Below are positions 50,986 through 62,555 of a stretch of DNA of 64,000 bases, one piece after another. Under the pieces are notes generated by a model, which was not told where the DNA came from, did no database searches, and worked only from the letters and a program-made list of their open reading frames with translations. The stretch's first letter is position 1. Every line of letters begins with the position of its first letter. Made by a program: the position numbers and the translations under genes. This stretch comes from Ashinkailepas kermadecensis. Its lineage: Eukaryota; Arthropoda; Thecostraca; Neolepadidae. The DNA is taken from the NCBI GenBank assembly GCA_034440615.1, contig JAOTOM010005146.1, positions 513,501 to 577,500 of the forward strand, written 5' to 3'.

Positions 50986-53900
50986 ACCAGATTGATCATG
51001 CTAAGTGGTCGCACGACCTCGGGACACGTAGTGGCAGTATATGTTAGCATATACTGCAGATGTTAAAATTGAGAACACGACAAGGTTTCGACGTATCCAT
51101 CCAAGACCTATCGCAGTGAAGCGTCCAAGATGTCATGGATGTGACAATGATTACTTCTGGGAAGCAGCCAGGTGACTAGCCGCAGGAGTGAGGGAGCCTC
51201 GTGAGAGTTTTAGACCACAGAGTCTCACACTCCCTTGTAGTGAACTTGGTTACGGCGTATCACCTCCCACAGCCGGGGGCGTGTTGGCGCTCACCGTGGG
51301 ACTCAGCGAGCAGTGTACCAGAGTTGTTGAGTCAGCAATCAGCATTAATTTCCACGCATTAGAATATTCATATTAATGACTGCGTCGATAGTTTTAGGAA
51401 TGCAAATACTGTAGGCCTGGCTCATGGATGTGAGCGGCGATGAATTCAAACCGGATTATGTTCACAGCGACCTACTCTTTGAAATTGTAAAATATTGTAA
51501 ACATACAATATATTGCCGTGCCCGATAGCTTAATCGCTGCAATATATAGTATTTTGGACAATATTTGTACAATTTCCAGGAGAAGGTCATGTCAAATATT
51601 CCTGTGGTATATTATCATGCTCCTTGCAGCTGCACTGAAACACATACACGGATTAAGTTTAGCAGTATGAGTGGCTCATATTACTCCGTATCCATCCAGA
51701 TCAGATCAAATTCTGTATTTGTGAAGGCTTCAAAATGCCTTCACAAATGGAAAGTGGTTCTGTGTTCTTAACTAAGCAAAGGTGTAATAAATGTGTAGAT
51801 AAAGCCATCATGCGCTTCGACCATGCATGAAGCCATTCATGAAAAGCAAATGTGCTGTTCAACTGCTCAATATTTGAGTGCTATTATTGTTTAAAACCTG
51901 AGAAGGGCAGGACAGCGGAAACGCCGGCACAATGCAATCATGCTCACATTTCAGGAGATACCACATATAGTAATACAGATACGTACAGTTTAGTACAGAG
52001 TATGACAGCATGGACACCGTCCGAGCAATTTGGAATGCCACCTTTGAATTATCACATAATGGCTAAATCCCTGTGGAGTTTAGCATGGAACCCTACGGGG
52101 CGGTCTGCGCATTACGGCAGTTAAGTCAGTGCCTCACCTGAGTAGAGCTGAAAGGTACATTTTCATTTTGTTTTCCTACAAAACGATGCTCTTATCCACT
52201 GGAAACTCAGAACATTAAAATCTTGACACAACAAATTTATGGATGGCTCATAATTATCGCGAAAATTTAAGTTCATATTTCATTTTCAATTTCAACCTCC
52301 TTTATCACTGATATGAAATACGTATGAATGAGGATAGCCTCTGTCCGATATCGCCATATATTGCGCTTTCGTTTCATATAAGCGTAGGGCATACACTATT
52401 CGCTAGATACACGAAAGCATTTCTCTGAAATGCAATGGACCGTCAGAGGAATTTGCAATGTTAGTTAACTTCCGAGCTACATCGGGACATGTTGAACGCA
52501 AAACGTTTTCATTATTTGTTGAAATTAAAGAAATATGCGACATTGGGGGTAGGAGTAAGTTACCCAGATCGGTACGATAGGTGAGAAATGCTGAAACCGA
52601 AAGTTGAACTAAAGGTGTTCGGGACCGGTTGGCTCTAAGACAGGGCTTTGATGTGGTCCTTAGCCGCCTCTGTAATTGCCATGCATCCACGAGCTGATTC
52701 GGGAGGGCCATCTCGGCTATCCCCACACACCAACAGCCTGCTTTGGAGCAACATTTGTCTATGGCCACAATTTATGCAAATCTAGAAACATTTGATGCCA
52801 AATCAAAGAGTTAGAAGCTTGTAAACAAAATTTAAAACAAATCTGAGAATTAGTTTTGTTCGGCCCAACTGGGCAACTCAAAACTAGCTCTTTGGACCTA
52901 CCACCAATGCATCCAATTTGTACTGATACATTGAACTGGTCCCAATACAAAACCAAACTAAGAAGCGGATTCATGGTATGTGAATCCGAACCCCTCAACG
53001 AATATAAATTTGTATATTATTATACATTTTGTTCCTTGATAATTACTGAATTAATTAAATTATTGATTGGTAAGAGGGCTGGCTGGTTGCCAACTTGCGG
53101 TGTGTGTGTGTGGGGGGGGGGGGGGGGCGGAGGCCGGAGGTGGTTCGATCCACCTTGCCAGTGGTGGATCGAAGCGTCATGCTTGGGTTGCATGCAGGCG
53201 CCAAGCCCATTTTGGAGGGGTCAAATAGTACAAGGTGGCCCGAAATGCATCAACTTGTCCTTCAGTTTTGAAAACTGAGCAGATTTGGAATACCTTGGCC
53301 ATAAAGAAACTGCGCTACAATAGGCTTATACTCTCCATAAAATTGTCCGGTTTTCGAGACAGCAAAAATATTCGGACCGATGAATGCTGTTCAAAATACT
53401 TGTTAAGAACTTCAAAACCAGTTTTGAAACAATTGCGTACATATGACTGCACTCGTTTTGCGTGCTTCGATAGATACCTAGTTTGGGGACAACGATCCAA
53501 CGATAACGATGCAAATACCTGCGATATAAGCTATATTGCATAACATAGCATATACCTGCGATATACTGCGATATTGCATAACATAGCACATCATAGGCAA
53601 TCCCTATACCTGGCATTGCGCTACGGGATGCTCGTTATCACGCTCCCGGATTCATCATGGTGAGGATAAGCATGACACTTATAAACGGAATACTGTTACA
53701 GACAAGGCATAGATACTTCACAAACACGCACCAAGAAGCACGATGTCGATACTTCTTTGGGAATGATGTCGATTCATTCTTCATTTCGTGGTATATTGCA
53801 CCCTATTTCACCAATAATTTATAACTGCTGCATGCCCACTTGGATCCGCTAGTACCGGCAGCCGCCCCCCCCCCCCCCTCCCCGTGGTGCGGGCGGTGAC

Positions 53901-54244
53901 ACCATACATGCCGAAGCACACGAGGCGCCGGTGGATGTGAATCGATCGGAACGGCCATTACGCGCCGAATTATTCGGCCGTCTTTCACGCGAGCGATTTC
54001 AGCGGAGCATTTCCATTGGCGAATAACGATACAGGCAGCGTGTACCGTTCACGATTTTATTGACATGATAGACATTTCATCGGCGCCACGACCAGCACTT
54101 GCGCGGGCCGCCATGCGGCGAGCGCACCTCTTGCCACACCGTCCTCAGCCGCAACGGCCTGTGCGTGTGCATAAACACTCCAGTCGGCGTTTCACTGCGC
54201 CGCGATATCGGCGCGCAGCACCACGCTCGCTGCAGCTGATCAGA
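50986..54244. other. No gene recognised
   Basis: Contains a hairpin at 53144-53173 with 11-base arms (TTCGATCCACC), a G-run at 53110-53128, a C-run near 53865-53880, and short TATAC/GCGATAT duplications at 53520-53590. The hairpin resembles a tRNA T-arm but no cloverleaf can be built. Confidence 0.4.
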
Positions 54245-54715
54245 GCCGGGGCCGAGCACCGCTCCTGGCGGCTGCCATCACACACCGCCACGGCCACCGC
54301 CGAGCACCGCCCCTGGCGGCTGCCATCACACACCGCCACGGCCACCGCCGAGCACCGCTCCTGGCGGCTGCCATCACACACCGCCACGGCCACCGCCGAG
54401 CACCGCTCCTGGCGGCTGCCATCACACACCGCCACGGCGTCACGCATCACACACCGCCACGGCCACCGCCGAGCACCGCTCCTGGCGGCTGCCATCACAC
54501 ACCGCCACGGCCACCGCCGAGCACCGCTACTGGCGGCTGCCATCACACACCGCCACGGCCACCGCCGAGCACCGCTCCTGGCGGCTGCCATCACACACCG
54601 CCACGGCCACCGCCGAGCACCGCTCCTGGTGGCTGCCATCACACACCGCCACGGCCACCGCCGAGCACCGCTCCTGGCGGCTGCCATCACACACCGCCAC
54701 GGCGGCCGGCCACCG
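54245..54715. repeat. 48-bp GC-rich minisatellite, about 10 copies
   Basis: Unit: CTGGCGGCTGCCATCACACA then CCGCCACGGCCACCGCCGAG and CACCGCTC, one copy partial at about 54430-54450. 16 codons, so it is open on both strands. On the - strand the unit includes GCAGCCGCCAG before GAGCGGTGCTCGG, which resembles an acceptor, but no adjoining exon was identified. Confidence 0.92.
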
Positions 54716-56445
54716 CCAGCTCGGCGGGCGAGGCTGGCGCAGCATCGCTCCCGCTGTCCACTCGACCGGCACGCACGAGGCGCAACGGCGGAGGCCGCCC
54801 AGTGAAGCGGCAGTGGACGTCAGGCGCGGCGTCAGGCAGGGTGTGAGGCAGGGTGTCGGGCAGGCTGTGGGGCAGGGTGTAACGCAGCACTGCCTGACGT
54901 GCAAACACGATTACCAAGGAAGCGCAGCGGCTCTGGTTATTGAAATCCATGCCCGAGTTAACAATTGTTACCAAACTGCACAATGCGATATGCAACGCTG
55001 CCAGTTTATTTATTTAATGATGGAGAAACCATCAATATATCCATTATGTCGAAAAACAAATTTTATAGATACAAAGCGAGTATGTTCTTTTACTTAAGCT
55101 TAGTTGTGAAATCGATACTGAAATATGAGGGGGAAAGTGACTTCAGCAAAGACCTTACGAATGTTTTTCGATGCTGTAATGAGACAAAAAGAGAAAGAAA
55201 ATGAGATGGTTGTGGATGCTATTATGCATGCCTAAGGTTTTTTCCCATAAAATAGCGTACCGCTGCAGCCACCAGCACCTGCGTTACTCGTGGATGTCCT
55301 TTTGGCCGGGCAATGAGCGGCGGCAATTTGAGCACTACCATCGCCACCAACCCGACTTACGCTAGCCTCCTACAGCGAAAGCGACTACAAATATGAGCCA
55401 TCGTGCAGGTTATTGGGCCACTCGAACATCGTTGGCAAGAGGGACAAGCACCGTTCTTTGCTGCGATTCTGATAGATGATTTAATAACCTTGGAAAAAAC
55501 ATAATTAGCTGCATGGCATGGACTGAACGAATGAATAAACGGAAAAAATCCAAGTCCACAAAGGATTACACGTTGTACCTTTGGTATAATGTGTCTGCGA
55601 AAACGGCTGTCGCTTTCACCATTTACGAAGACATAGTACTTAAGCATGGATTGCTTACAGAAAACCGAGATGCCTAGTGTGAGCGGACTTCCATTCGCAC
55701 CCACGACTTTTGTGGAGAAAAGGCTCCAGTAGTGTAGCGGGAGAGGAGCGGGATGGGTAGGGGTATACATGGGTCAATTGGTCCTCTCAAGAGTGGAAGT
55801 TATATTTGATATACTACAGCCAGAATTCCCTAATATATTAGTCAGTTGAGTTACTTTATCCCTCCTCATGTTACCTTTAACCCCCAGTCTTCAACCTCCC
55901 ACCCGCACATACACACACCCAAAAGTCCTGACTACGCCACTAGAAGGATGAACAAAAACTATATGAAAGTCAATCAAGAGGAAGCATATGCCGATGACGT
56001 AGTGGCGAGTGAATAATTGCACGACAATTTAATGGGGTTAACGCAAAACACGGACCAGTTAGTGGATGGGAACACCCTTTCGGTGCACCGATATCATGAC
56101 TTCCCGTTCCAAAGAGGATTAAAAGTTACATGCCATAAGGAAGCCATGGTGGCGTGTTTATCACAGCTCTAAAAATAACATGGATAACACGTCCGGAATT
56201 CCAGCTCCATAAAACACCGATGCAACACTTGAGACTTCATGCACAACCACGGTAGCTTCACGTAGAGTACAAATGTACGATAAACGTTGCGCAGCACACC
56301 GCCATTGGCAGCAAACCAATGAGCACGCACACACATTTAGCAGCGGCAGCGCCGTTGAGACGCACGAGGCGCAGAGACCACGATGCAGCGGGGGACACGC
56401 TTCACTGACTAGGCGAGCTCCACAGCAGCGAACAACAGTGGCCGT
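54716..56445. other. Probable 3' flank or 3' UTR of the - strand SAM gene
   Basis: AATAAA motifs on the - strand lie at about 55006-55015 (doubled) and 54055-54061. The distance of about 1.4 kb or more from the stop at 56446 is acceptable for a 3' UTR, but this is a guess. A (G)GCAGGGTGT phrase repeats at 54830-54885. No other gene recognised. Confidence 0.35.
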
Positions 56446-57173
56446 CTACACGGACACTTCGTCTCCGACCAGCACCGCGTCGACAGACGACAGCGGCGTC
56501 CGCGAGCGCACGCCCACCGGAATCTGGCGGCGCACGCAGTTGTTGGGCTCGAAAACGCTGCGCGCGCTGTGAAACTTTCGCTCGAAGTCGACCGCCATGC
56601 GGGCCGGACTGGACTTTGATCGTGGCGGGTTGGGGGTAAGCTGAGGACTGGAGGGCGCACGGGGCGGGCTGGAGGTCGCCAGGGTTGGGCTGGGGGTTCG
56701 CTGAGGACTGGAGGTCGCATGGGGCGGGCTGGAGGCCGCCCGGGGCGGACTGGGGGCCGCCCCGGGCGGACTCGACTGGCATTCCAGTGGCGGCGGGCTG
56801 GAGGACGCACACTCGGAGGACGCCGGCCGACGAGGGTCGTCGCACTTCTCCGGGGTCACCTCTGCCGGCCGAGCGTGCACCAACTCCACGCCGACCCGAC
56901 CTGGTCCCTCATCGGGCGCCACTGTCCCCTGTAGCCGGGTGTGGTGCGCGTGCTGTTGGCCCGGCTGCTCCTCCTGGGTCGCCTCGTCGCCGGCGCCGTG
57001 GTCGTGGTGACGATGAGAAGAGGCCGGCTCGGTGGAGGTCGGGCATGCTGTCGGCTCCTGCACCGGAGGAGCCTCCTCGGCCAGTCGCCACACGTCGTAG
57101 CAGCCCGAGTCGCGTATCAGCTCCGACAGCAGCGGCTGGGTCATGTCGTAGAGTGGGCTGGCGCCGGTCTCGT
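56446..57173 (-). CDS. Last exon of the SAM-domain gene (Pro/Ser-rich tail)
   Basis: The - strand acceptor GCCCCCTAG ends at 57174 and the exon opens in phase 1, matching the donor of the SAM exon at 59409. It encodes ETGASPLYDMTQPLLSELIR, then SGCYDVWRLAEE, an acidic/His-rich stretch, and a long Pro-Ser region of SSPP repeats. Near the end come VDFERKFHSARSVFEPNN and the terminus GDEVSV followed by TAG. Tyrosines in PLYD and CYDV could be phosphosites, and the hydrophobic C-terminus could bind a PDZ domain; both are inference. Low-complexity tail, intracellular adaptor likely. Confidence 0.7.
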
Positions 57174-57500
57174 CTAGGGGGCAAGAGAGCGGGGTTAGTG
57201 TGACGTCGCAGGGTGGACAAGGATCAGCTTCGTCTGGGGTGCAGGAGAGCGGGGTCAGTGAGGATCACGGGGCGGACTAGGATCGGCTTCGTCTAGGGCG
57301 CATAAGAGCGGGGTCAGTGTGGGATTGCAGGGTGGGCTGCGGTTGTCGTCGTCTGCGGGACAAAGAGACGGGGGTCAGTGTGAGGTAGCTGTCGTCTGTG
57401 AAACGGAGGGAAGGGTTTAGCATGAGCCACCGTTGTCTGTGAAGCAGAGGGCATTGTTCAGCATGGGGATGGTTCGACAATATGCCAATTAAGTCCGTGG
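57174..57500. repeat. Tandem 3' splice sites upstream of the last SAM-gene exon
   Basis: On the - strand the exon start (AG then ACGAGACC) has five upstream relatives, with AG-AC junctions at 57234/57233, 57293/57292, 57353/57352, 57396/57395 and 57437/57436. Spacing is 60, 59, 60, 43 and 41 bases. Each has a pyrimidine tract such as GCTCTCCTGCACCCCAG followed by ACGA or ACAA. Confidence 0.88.
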
Positions 57501-58025
57501 AACAGAGGAGAGGGTTCGACAATGTGCCGGTGTTGTCCGTGGAACAGGGGTCGGGGGCGGGTTCGACAATGTGCCGGTGTTGTCCGTGGAACAGGGGCCG
57601 GGGGCGGGTTCGACAATGTGCCGGTGTTGTCCGTGGAACAGGGGCCGGGGGCGGGTTCGACAATGTGCCGGTGTTGTCCGTGGAACAGGGGCCGGGGGCG
57701 GGTTCGACAATGTGCCGGTGTTGTCCGTGGAACAGGGGTCGGGGGCGGGTTCGACAATGTGCCGGTGTTGTCCGTGGAACAGGGGCCGGGGGCGGGTTCG
57801 ACAATGTGCCGGTGTTGTCCGTGGAACAGGGGCCGGGGGCGGGTTCGACAATGTGCCGGTGTTGTCCGTGGAACAGGGGCCGGGGGCGGGTTTGACAATG
57901 TGCCGGTGTTGTCCGTGGAACAGGGGCCGGGGGCGGGTTCGACAATGTGCCGGTGTTGTCCGTGGAACAGGGGCCGGGGGCGGGTTCGACAATGTGCCGG
58001 TGTTGTCCGTGGAACAGAGGGGAGG
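57501..58025. repeat. 47-bp minisatellite, 11 copies, in the same intron
   Basis: Unit on +: GTTCGACAATGTGCCGGTGT then TGTCCGTGGAACAGGGGCCG and GGGGCGG. On the - strand it reads CCCTGTTCCACGGACAAC, which aligns with the adjacent acceptor copy CTGCTTCACAGACAAC, with the AG changed to GG. It is therefore the distant, AG-less extension of the acceptor repeats. Confidence 0.9.
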
Positions 58026-59408
58026 GTTGTGTATGGGTCATTGTTGGCTGTGGGACTGACGGTTGCATGTTGCCACCTTGCGCCCATTGATATGCACGTA
58101 ATACCCACTGGCCGCCAGTACCTGTCGAGTTCCATTTCTTTCACCTTGACGTAGCAGTAGAAGGCTGCAGAACAATAGGAGTACAACAGGGCGGGGCAAG
58201 AACAACTCAAGTTGGTAGCTGCGAAGCCTGGCAGAATATTGGCTTCCGAAGATGATGATGCGACGTGATTGGCAAATGTATTTCCAAACAAGAAAAAACT
58301 AAATCCAAACTGTCCAATTTTCTGAATCATGACTCATTGCTACAAGTCAAGAGGTCTGGGAAGTTCAACTGGGCAACTGAACCTGTTTCATATCTTTGAG
58401 GGGGTTGCAAGGCTTTGCAACGTTTTGCTTCATACAGATCTGCCTCAGCATGCAGCCTGGCCCTGCGTAGCGAACTAAAGATCATCGCACGCTACCGGCG
58501 CACTTAATGACTGGATGTGGCCACAATCTGATGTGCGCGGCCAGATTGTTCGACCTCGGAGCACAGGACGGGCCTTCCATGCGATGAGTTGAGAGCAACG
58601 CAGAAAACCCAGCCACGCTCGTTCCCATGTCTAGTCAGCGTCAAAACCGCACATGCACGTACAAGAACTATTATGGTTCGAGGACCACCAAGCAAAACCG
58701 GCAATGTAAGGTCACCATCCTGCTCCCAATTGCAAAATCGTAAAATTGTATTGGTAGCTCCGTCTTATACCTACATATTTGTAAAGTTCTATGATGCTAC
58801 ATTATAATACTTCTTTACTTGCAGCCTTTACCATATCACTAGTATCACTAAGACCGTATCGCTTCTTGCAGATTGTCTATATCACTATTTCGGTGGCGAA
58901 CATTCGTTTCTTAACCAATGGATATTGCGAACGTAATAGCTAATATTTTGAATAAGCGAACTGTAGGTATGTAACTCAAGCTATGCAAGTACAAAAATGA
59001 AACAGTCACAACAGTCCACGCAATTCAGAATGATGATAATTCTGCCATTGCCTACATAAAACTGTGTGTTGTGTATCGTTGGAATGTAGAATGCATGCCG
59101 GATACCACGCGAGGGGCAGGGGACGGACATCCACCAAGCCAAGCTCCGCCTGCCAGCAACTATGGAGAAAGGCAACGCGACTCCAATCCTGTGAAACGAG
59201 GCGACGACTGCTGGACGTCATCAGACGCCTTGGGCCAAGGTTCGTCGCCTTGCCAGCGCCATTCGAAAACCGCCGACCCATTGACCCTCAGGCTAAACGA
59301 CCGCATGACCGCAGTTGCTGCAGACGCCCCAGCCCCCAGCCCCCAGCCCACACGGATGCGCCGGCAGCATGGGCTGTGGTTGAGAGACCATCACATGAGA
59401 CCACTTAC
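58026..59408. other. Intron of the SAM gene, unique part
   Basis: No exon or RNA gene recognised on either strand. Confidence 0.45.
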
Positions 59409-59559
59409 CGGGGCTGTGGTTGAGAACCTGGGCGGCGCCCAGCAGGCTGGAGCGGTGGCCGGGGTCGACGATGCCCAGGTCGGACAGCTGGTCCGCCTCC
59501 AGAAAGTGGAAGTCCTCCACACAGTCAAAGCCGTGCAAGCTGAAGATGGATGCGTATTC
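59409..59559 (-). CDS. SAM-domain exon
   Basis: The acceptor TGTCGCAG ends at 59560 and donor GTAAGT begins at 59408 on the - strand; 151 bases, phase 0 to phase 1. It encodes EYASIFSLHGFDCVEDFHFL and continues through ADQLSDLGIVDPGHRSSLLG to AAQVLNHSP. The pattern of hydrophobic positions plus L-x-x-L-G-I-x-D-P-x-H-R-x-x-L-L is a sterile alpha motif, an interaction domain. The DPxHRxxLLxAA ending recalls the SASH1/SLY family, but other SAM adaptors are possible. Confidence 0.8.
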
Positions 59560-60503
59560 CTGCGACACAGACACCCGGCTTGTCAGAAGACGGCCGGGAA
59601 ACAACAGATCGGCCGTGCACGTCCTGTGGCCATGTCGCACCACAGACGTGGGAATAAATATCTGCAGAGGATGCAGATGGTGGCATATATTATTTGTCGT
59701 GTCTTGGCTTGCTGCACGGAGAGAACCGTGTCAGCCATTAAAGGATAGCCGAATTAACAATGATTAACCCTTAGCAGTGTTTTTGTTAATCGGAAGGCAG
59801 AACATTAGCATCCTTGCAACGCAGTTTTCACTCCTAAAATGGTTCCTCTTCGCTAAAGGGTAAGGTTGGAAGATGGGCCACCGTTTCAATGTCAATTTTA
59901 AATGCACATATAAGCCTGATTATAGAAGATACGGAAGATATTCTCAAACAGAGCAGCTCCGCGTATTTGCCGAACTCTGGGTTCCGCAACGGTGGCAAAA
60001 TGTAGAAAAGCCAATGCCATTTCGTCCCATGGGGCTGCTAGTTAAAGCCACGTAAAGTGGCGTTACTAAGTACCCCTGATTATCACGTTCCAACGTCTAT
60101 GAGCACAATAATTACAAATAAACTAGCACCGCACCTCAAATGAAACCTTTTTAGTGTGAAAGGTGTTGCGGATTTTCTAACCTGTCCTATGATCATACAC
60201 ATCTAGATCGGTTTGCCATCCCAAGCACTGATAATAAACATGGCTTCCAAGTACCACAGGCACATGCTAACTTGGATTGCGAAAAGGTGTCTCCACAGAC
60301 AAGTTTGAACGACATAACAGTGAAAAGTACACCTTCCTGCACCTCACCTCCCGTGCTAATTAGCACTGTGTCATTGCATGTAGTGGCTTAATGGGTATAT
60401 TTGTGAGTAATGAAGAGTAATTGGGAAGAGTGGAACTGTGGTTGGAGACCACACTAATGGTTCGACATTTGCCACTAAGAAGGTGGCATGCACACTACAG
60501 CCA

Positions 60504-60620
60504 CCGTTCCACGGGGAAACACTCACCTGCGTGGTATACTCGTACACAGAGTGAACTGTCCACACATCACTACCGTTCCACGGAGAAGACACTCACCTGC
60601 GTGGTATGCTCGCACACATA
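60504..60620. repeat. Tandem duplication of a - strand splice donor
   Basis: About 46 bases containing CGAG(C/T)ATACCACGCAG, GTGAGTGT and CCGTGGAACGGT occur twice. Donor GT positions on the - strand are 60596 and 60526, 70 bases apart. Reading through the first donor meets a stop soon, so the copies are not equivalent. Confidence 0.8.
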
Positions 60621-60656
60621 GTGAAATGGCAGCAAATCAAAGTTAATGGCATGCTT
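60597..60656 (-). CDS. Candidate small exon upstream of the SAM exon
   Basis: On the - strand an acceptor GGCACAG (AG at 60658-60657) and donor GTGAGT (from 60596) enclose 60 bases, exactly 20 codons: KHAINFDLLPFHYVCEHTTQ. It exits in phase 0, which fits the phase-0 start of the SAM exon. A second copy of the last codons and donor follows downstream. No homology is recognised, so the call rests on splice signals and phase. Confidence 0.45.
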
Positions 60657-60659
60657 CTG

Positions 60660-61947
60660 TGCCATATTATGCACAGACGTGGACGCAGTTTCATACGAAA
60701 GTGAAAGGTAAGTGCAACACTGATGTCCATAAGGTGACGACGGTGCTTGGTAGCTACTTAACTCTCGCAATACGGCATACTTTTCTGCCCATCGCAGTGA
60801 GGGGGTGAATTGAAGCTAACTGGATCCCTTCACCGACTTCTGTTCCGGTTAGATCCGGTTAGTTAGATAAACAGCATCACGTATCTCAGCACTTGCACTT
60901 TGAAACTCAGCTCGAACTTTTGAGATGTATTCAAGACGCATTATAGGTGCTGACTTGTATTCTCCTTCGAGAATACTTCCGTTACAAGAAAACAAGGCGA
61001 CTCTTCGATACACCCTGCGTTCCATTATTCCATCTCTTTCAGAAAAAGCAATTATTAGAAGTGAAAGCATAGGCACACAAAATGGAAGGTTCCGTAGAGG
61101 CAGGGTGAATCAAAATTCGTGCACGGGAAATGCATGTGAGGCTATAGGTGCAGTGATACAGCCATTGGTAATTGCTCATAGTGAAAACTTGCATTTTACA
61201 ACCGTAAAACGAAAATTAGAATAACATTTTCAGCTTAGTGACTGCATTCTAGCTAACTAATTCTTATCTGCGTCAATGAAAAGCGGCAAAGAGCCCCGAT
61301 GGGGCATCAGATGTCTGCGACCCCGCCAGATTGGCCCCATCGATCTGGTTAGAGTTGCTTGGCAGCATAGACGTCCAGTAATGCTACGCTTAATAAAAAG
61401 AGTAAAACAGAATTGTCTTTGCCCAGGCCTCTTGGACTTCATTTTAGACATTTATCAGAAGCCCGGTGAACGGTGGAATTTCGACAGATTTCTCACCAGT
61501 GGCCCAGGTGCACGAGCCACTCAGGAGACGGTTTTTGTGGTCCGGTGGCGCCTACCGGCCAGTCCTACCTCTGCTGCAAGGTCGTCCGGCTGGCATCATA
61601 ATATTAACGATTGGAAATATGTCTTTATCACTGCAAACTTTCCGCTCGCCGGTTGATAAGGATCCAAAGTTGGCTATAAGCATACTCACCCCGAACTAAG
61701 ATGCATCCGGATGAGGTAGGTCATACCCTTAAATGACAATGCGTTTTGTATTCACGGTTGTTCGAATAACAGCTTAGCCATATTGTATGTACATTCTATT
61801 ACTTTTAAAAAGTTGCATCCCCCCCCTCCCGCACCCTCCCCCCCACACTCTCACCCCTCCCCCACACATACACACCACATACCACACCCCACGCACATGC
61901 ACACGCAGACATCCTACCTCATATATATATATATATATATATTTTTT

Positions 61948-61986
<39 letters not shown>

Positions 61987-62485
61987 TACGTGTAAACTGA
62001 TTTCATCTATTCCCGCTACTCCAGCACCGGTAACGTTTCACCATCACGCCACGCATGATATCACAGTTTAATCCAAAGAGTGTCACGACACAGCCGGTGC
62101 CCTTCATCCCACCACGTCACGACATTACACCCGCGCAAATTGCCCGCCACGGGCCCATAACGGGCGCGTAATACCAGGCGGCAGGCCTGCGCCGGCGCTG
62201 TTGGCGGTCGCTTTCCCTCGCCCCGAGCCACCGGCCGATGGCGAAGACACTGCACGTGCAACCAGGTCGATCGGCGCGAGATCGTTCCGCCCGGGGGCTG
62301 ACCGCAACTAGTGGGCGCGTGGCCTTGCAGCCGCCGCCGGTGTGATTCTGCACGACACTCGGCAGACACATCAGCCGCCAGCCTGCAACACGCGCCGCCG
62401 CGCACCCGTCTTAATTACCGGCGCGCCGACCCTTGGCCCGCCAATGGCACCCCACCTGGGAGTGCTCGGCCGCTCATGGACGCCC
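60660..62485. other. Intergenic region, no gene recognised
   Basis: Contains pyrimidine-rich CACACC/CCCTCCC sequence at 61815-61915 and (TA)n-T(n)-(TA)n at 61921-61988. GC content rises towards the cuticle gene from 62150. No further exon of the SAM gene identified. Confidence 0.4.
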
Positions 62486-62492
62486 TATATAA
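62486..62492 (+). promoter_or_regulatory. TATA box of the cuticle gene
   Basis: TATATAA in CCCTATATAACCGG, 70 bases before the ATG. Transcription start expected near 62515-62520 (CACTCCGGTCTC). A TATA promoter close to the start codon is usual for cuticle protein genes. Confidence 0.75.
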
Positions 62493-62555
62493 CCGGCCGG
62501 CCGACCCACAGACGCCACTCCGGTCTCAACGTGCATCACATCCCGCCGCCCAGCC

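Noticed and set aside
53100..53180. tRNA gene suggested by GGTTCGATCC
   Set aside because: It is an 11-base hairpin with its complement GGATCGAA nearby; no acceptor stem, D-arm or anticodon arm fits.
54065..54805. 246-codon open frame on + and 181-codon frame on -
   Set aside because: Generated by the 48-bp repeat; neither strand shows a domain or supported splice sites.
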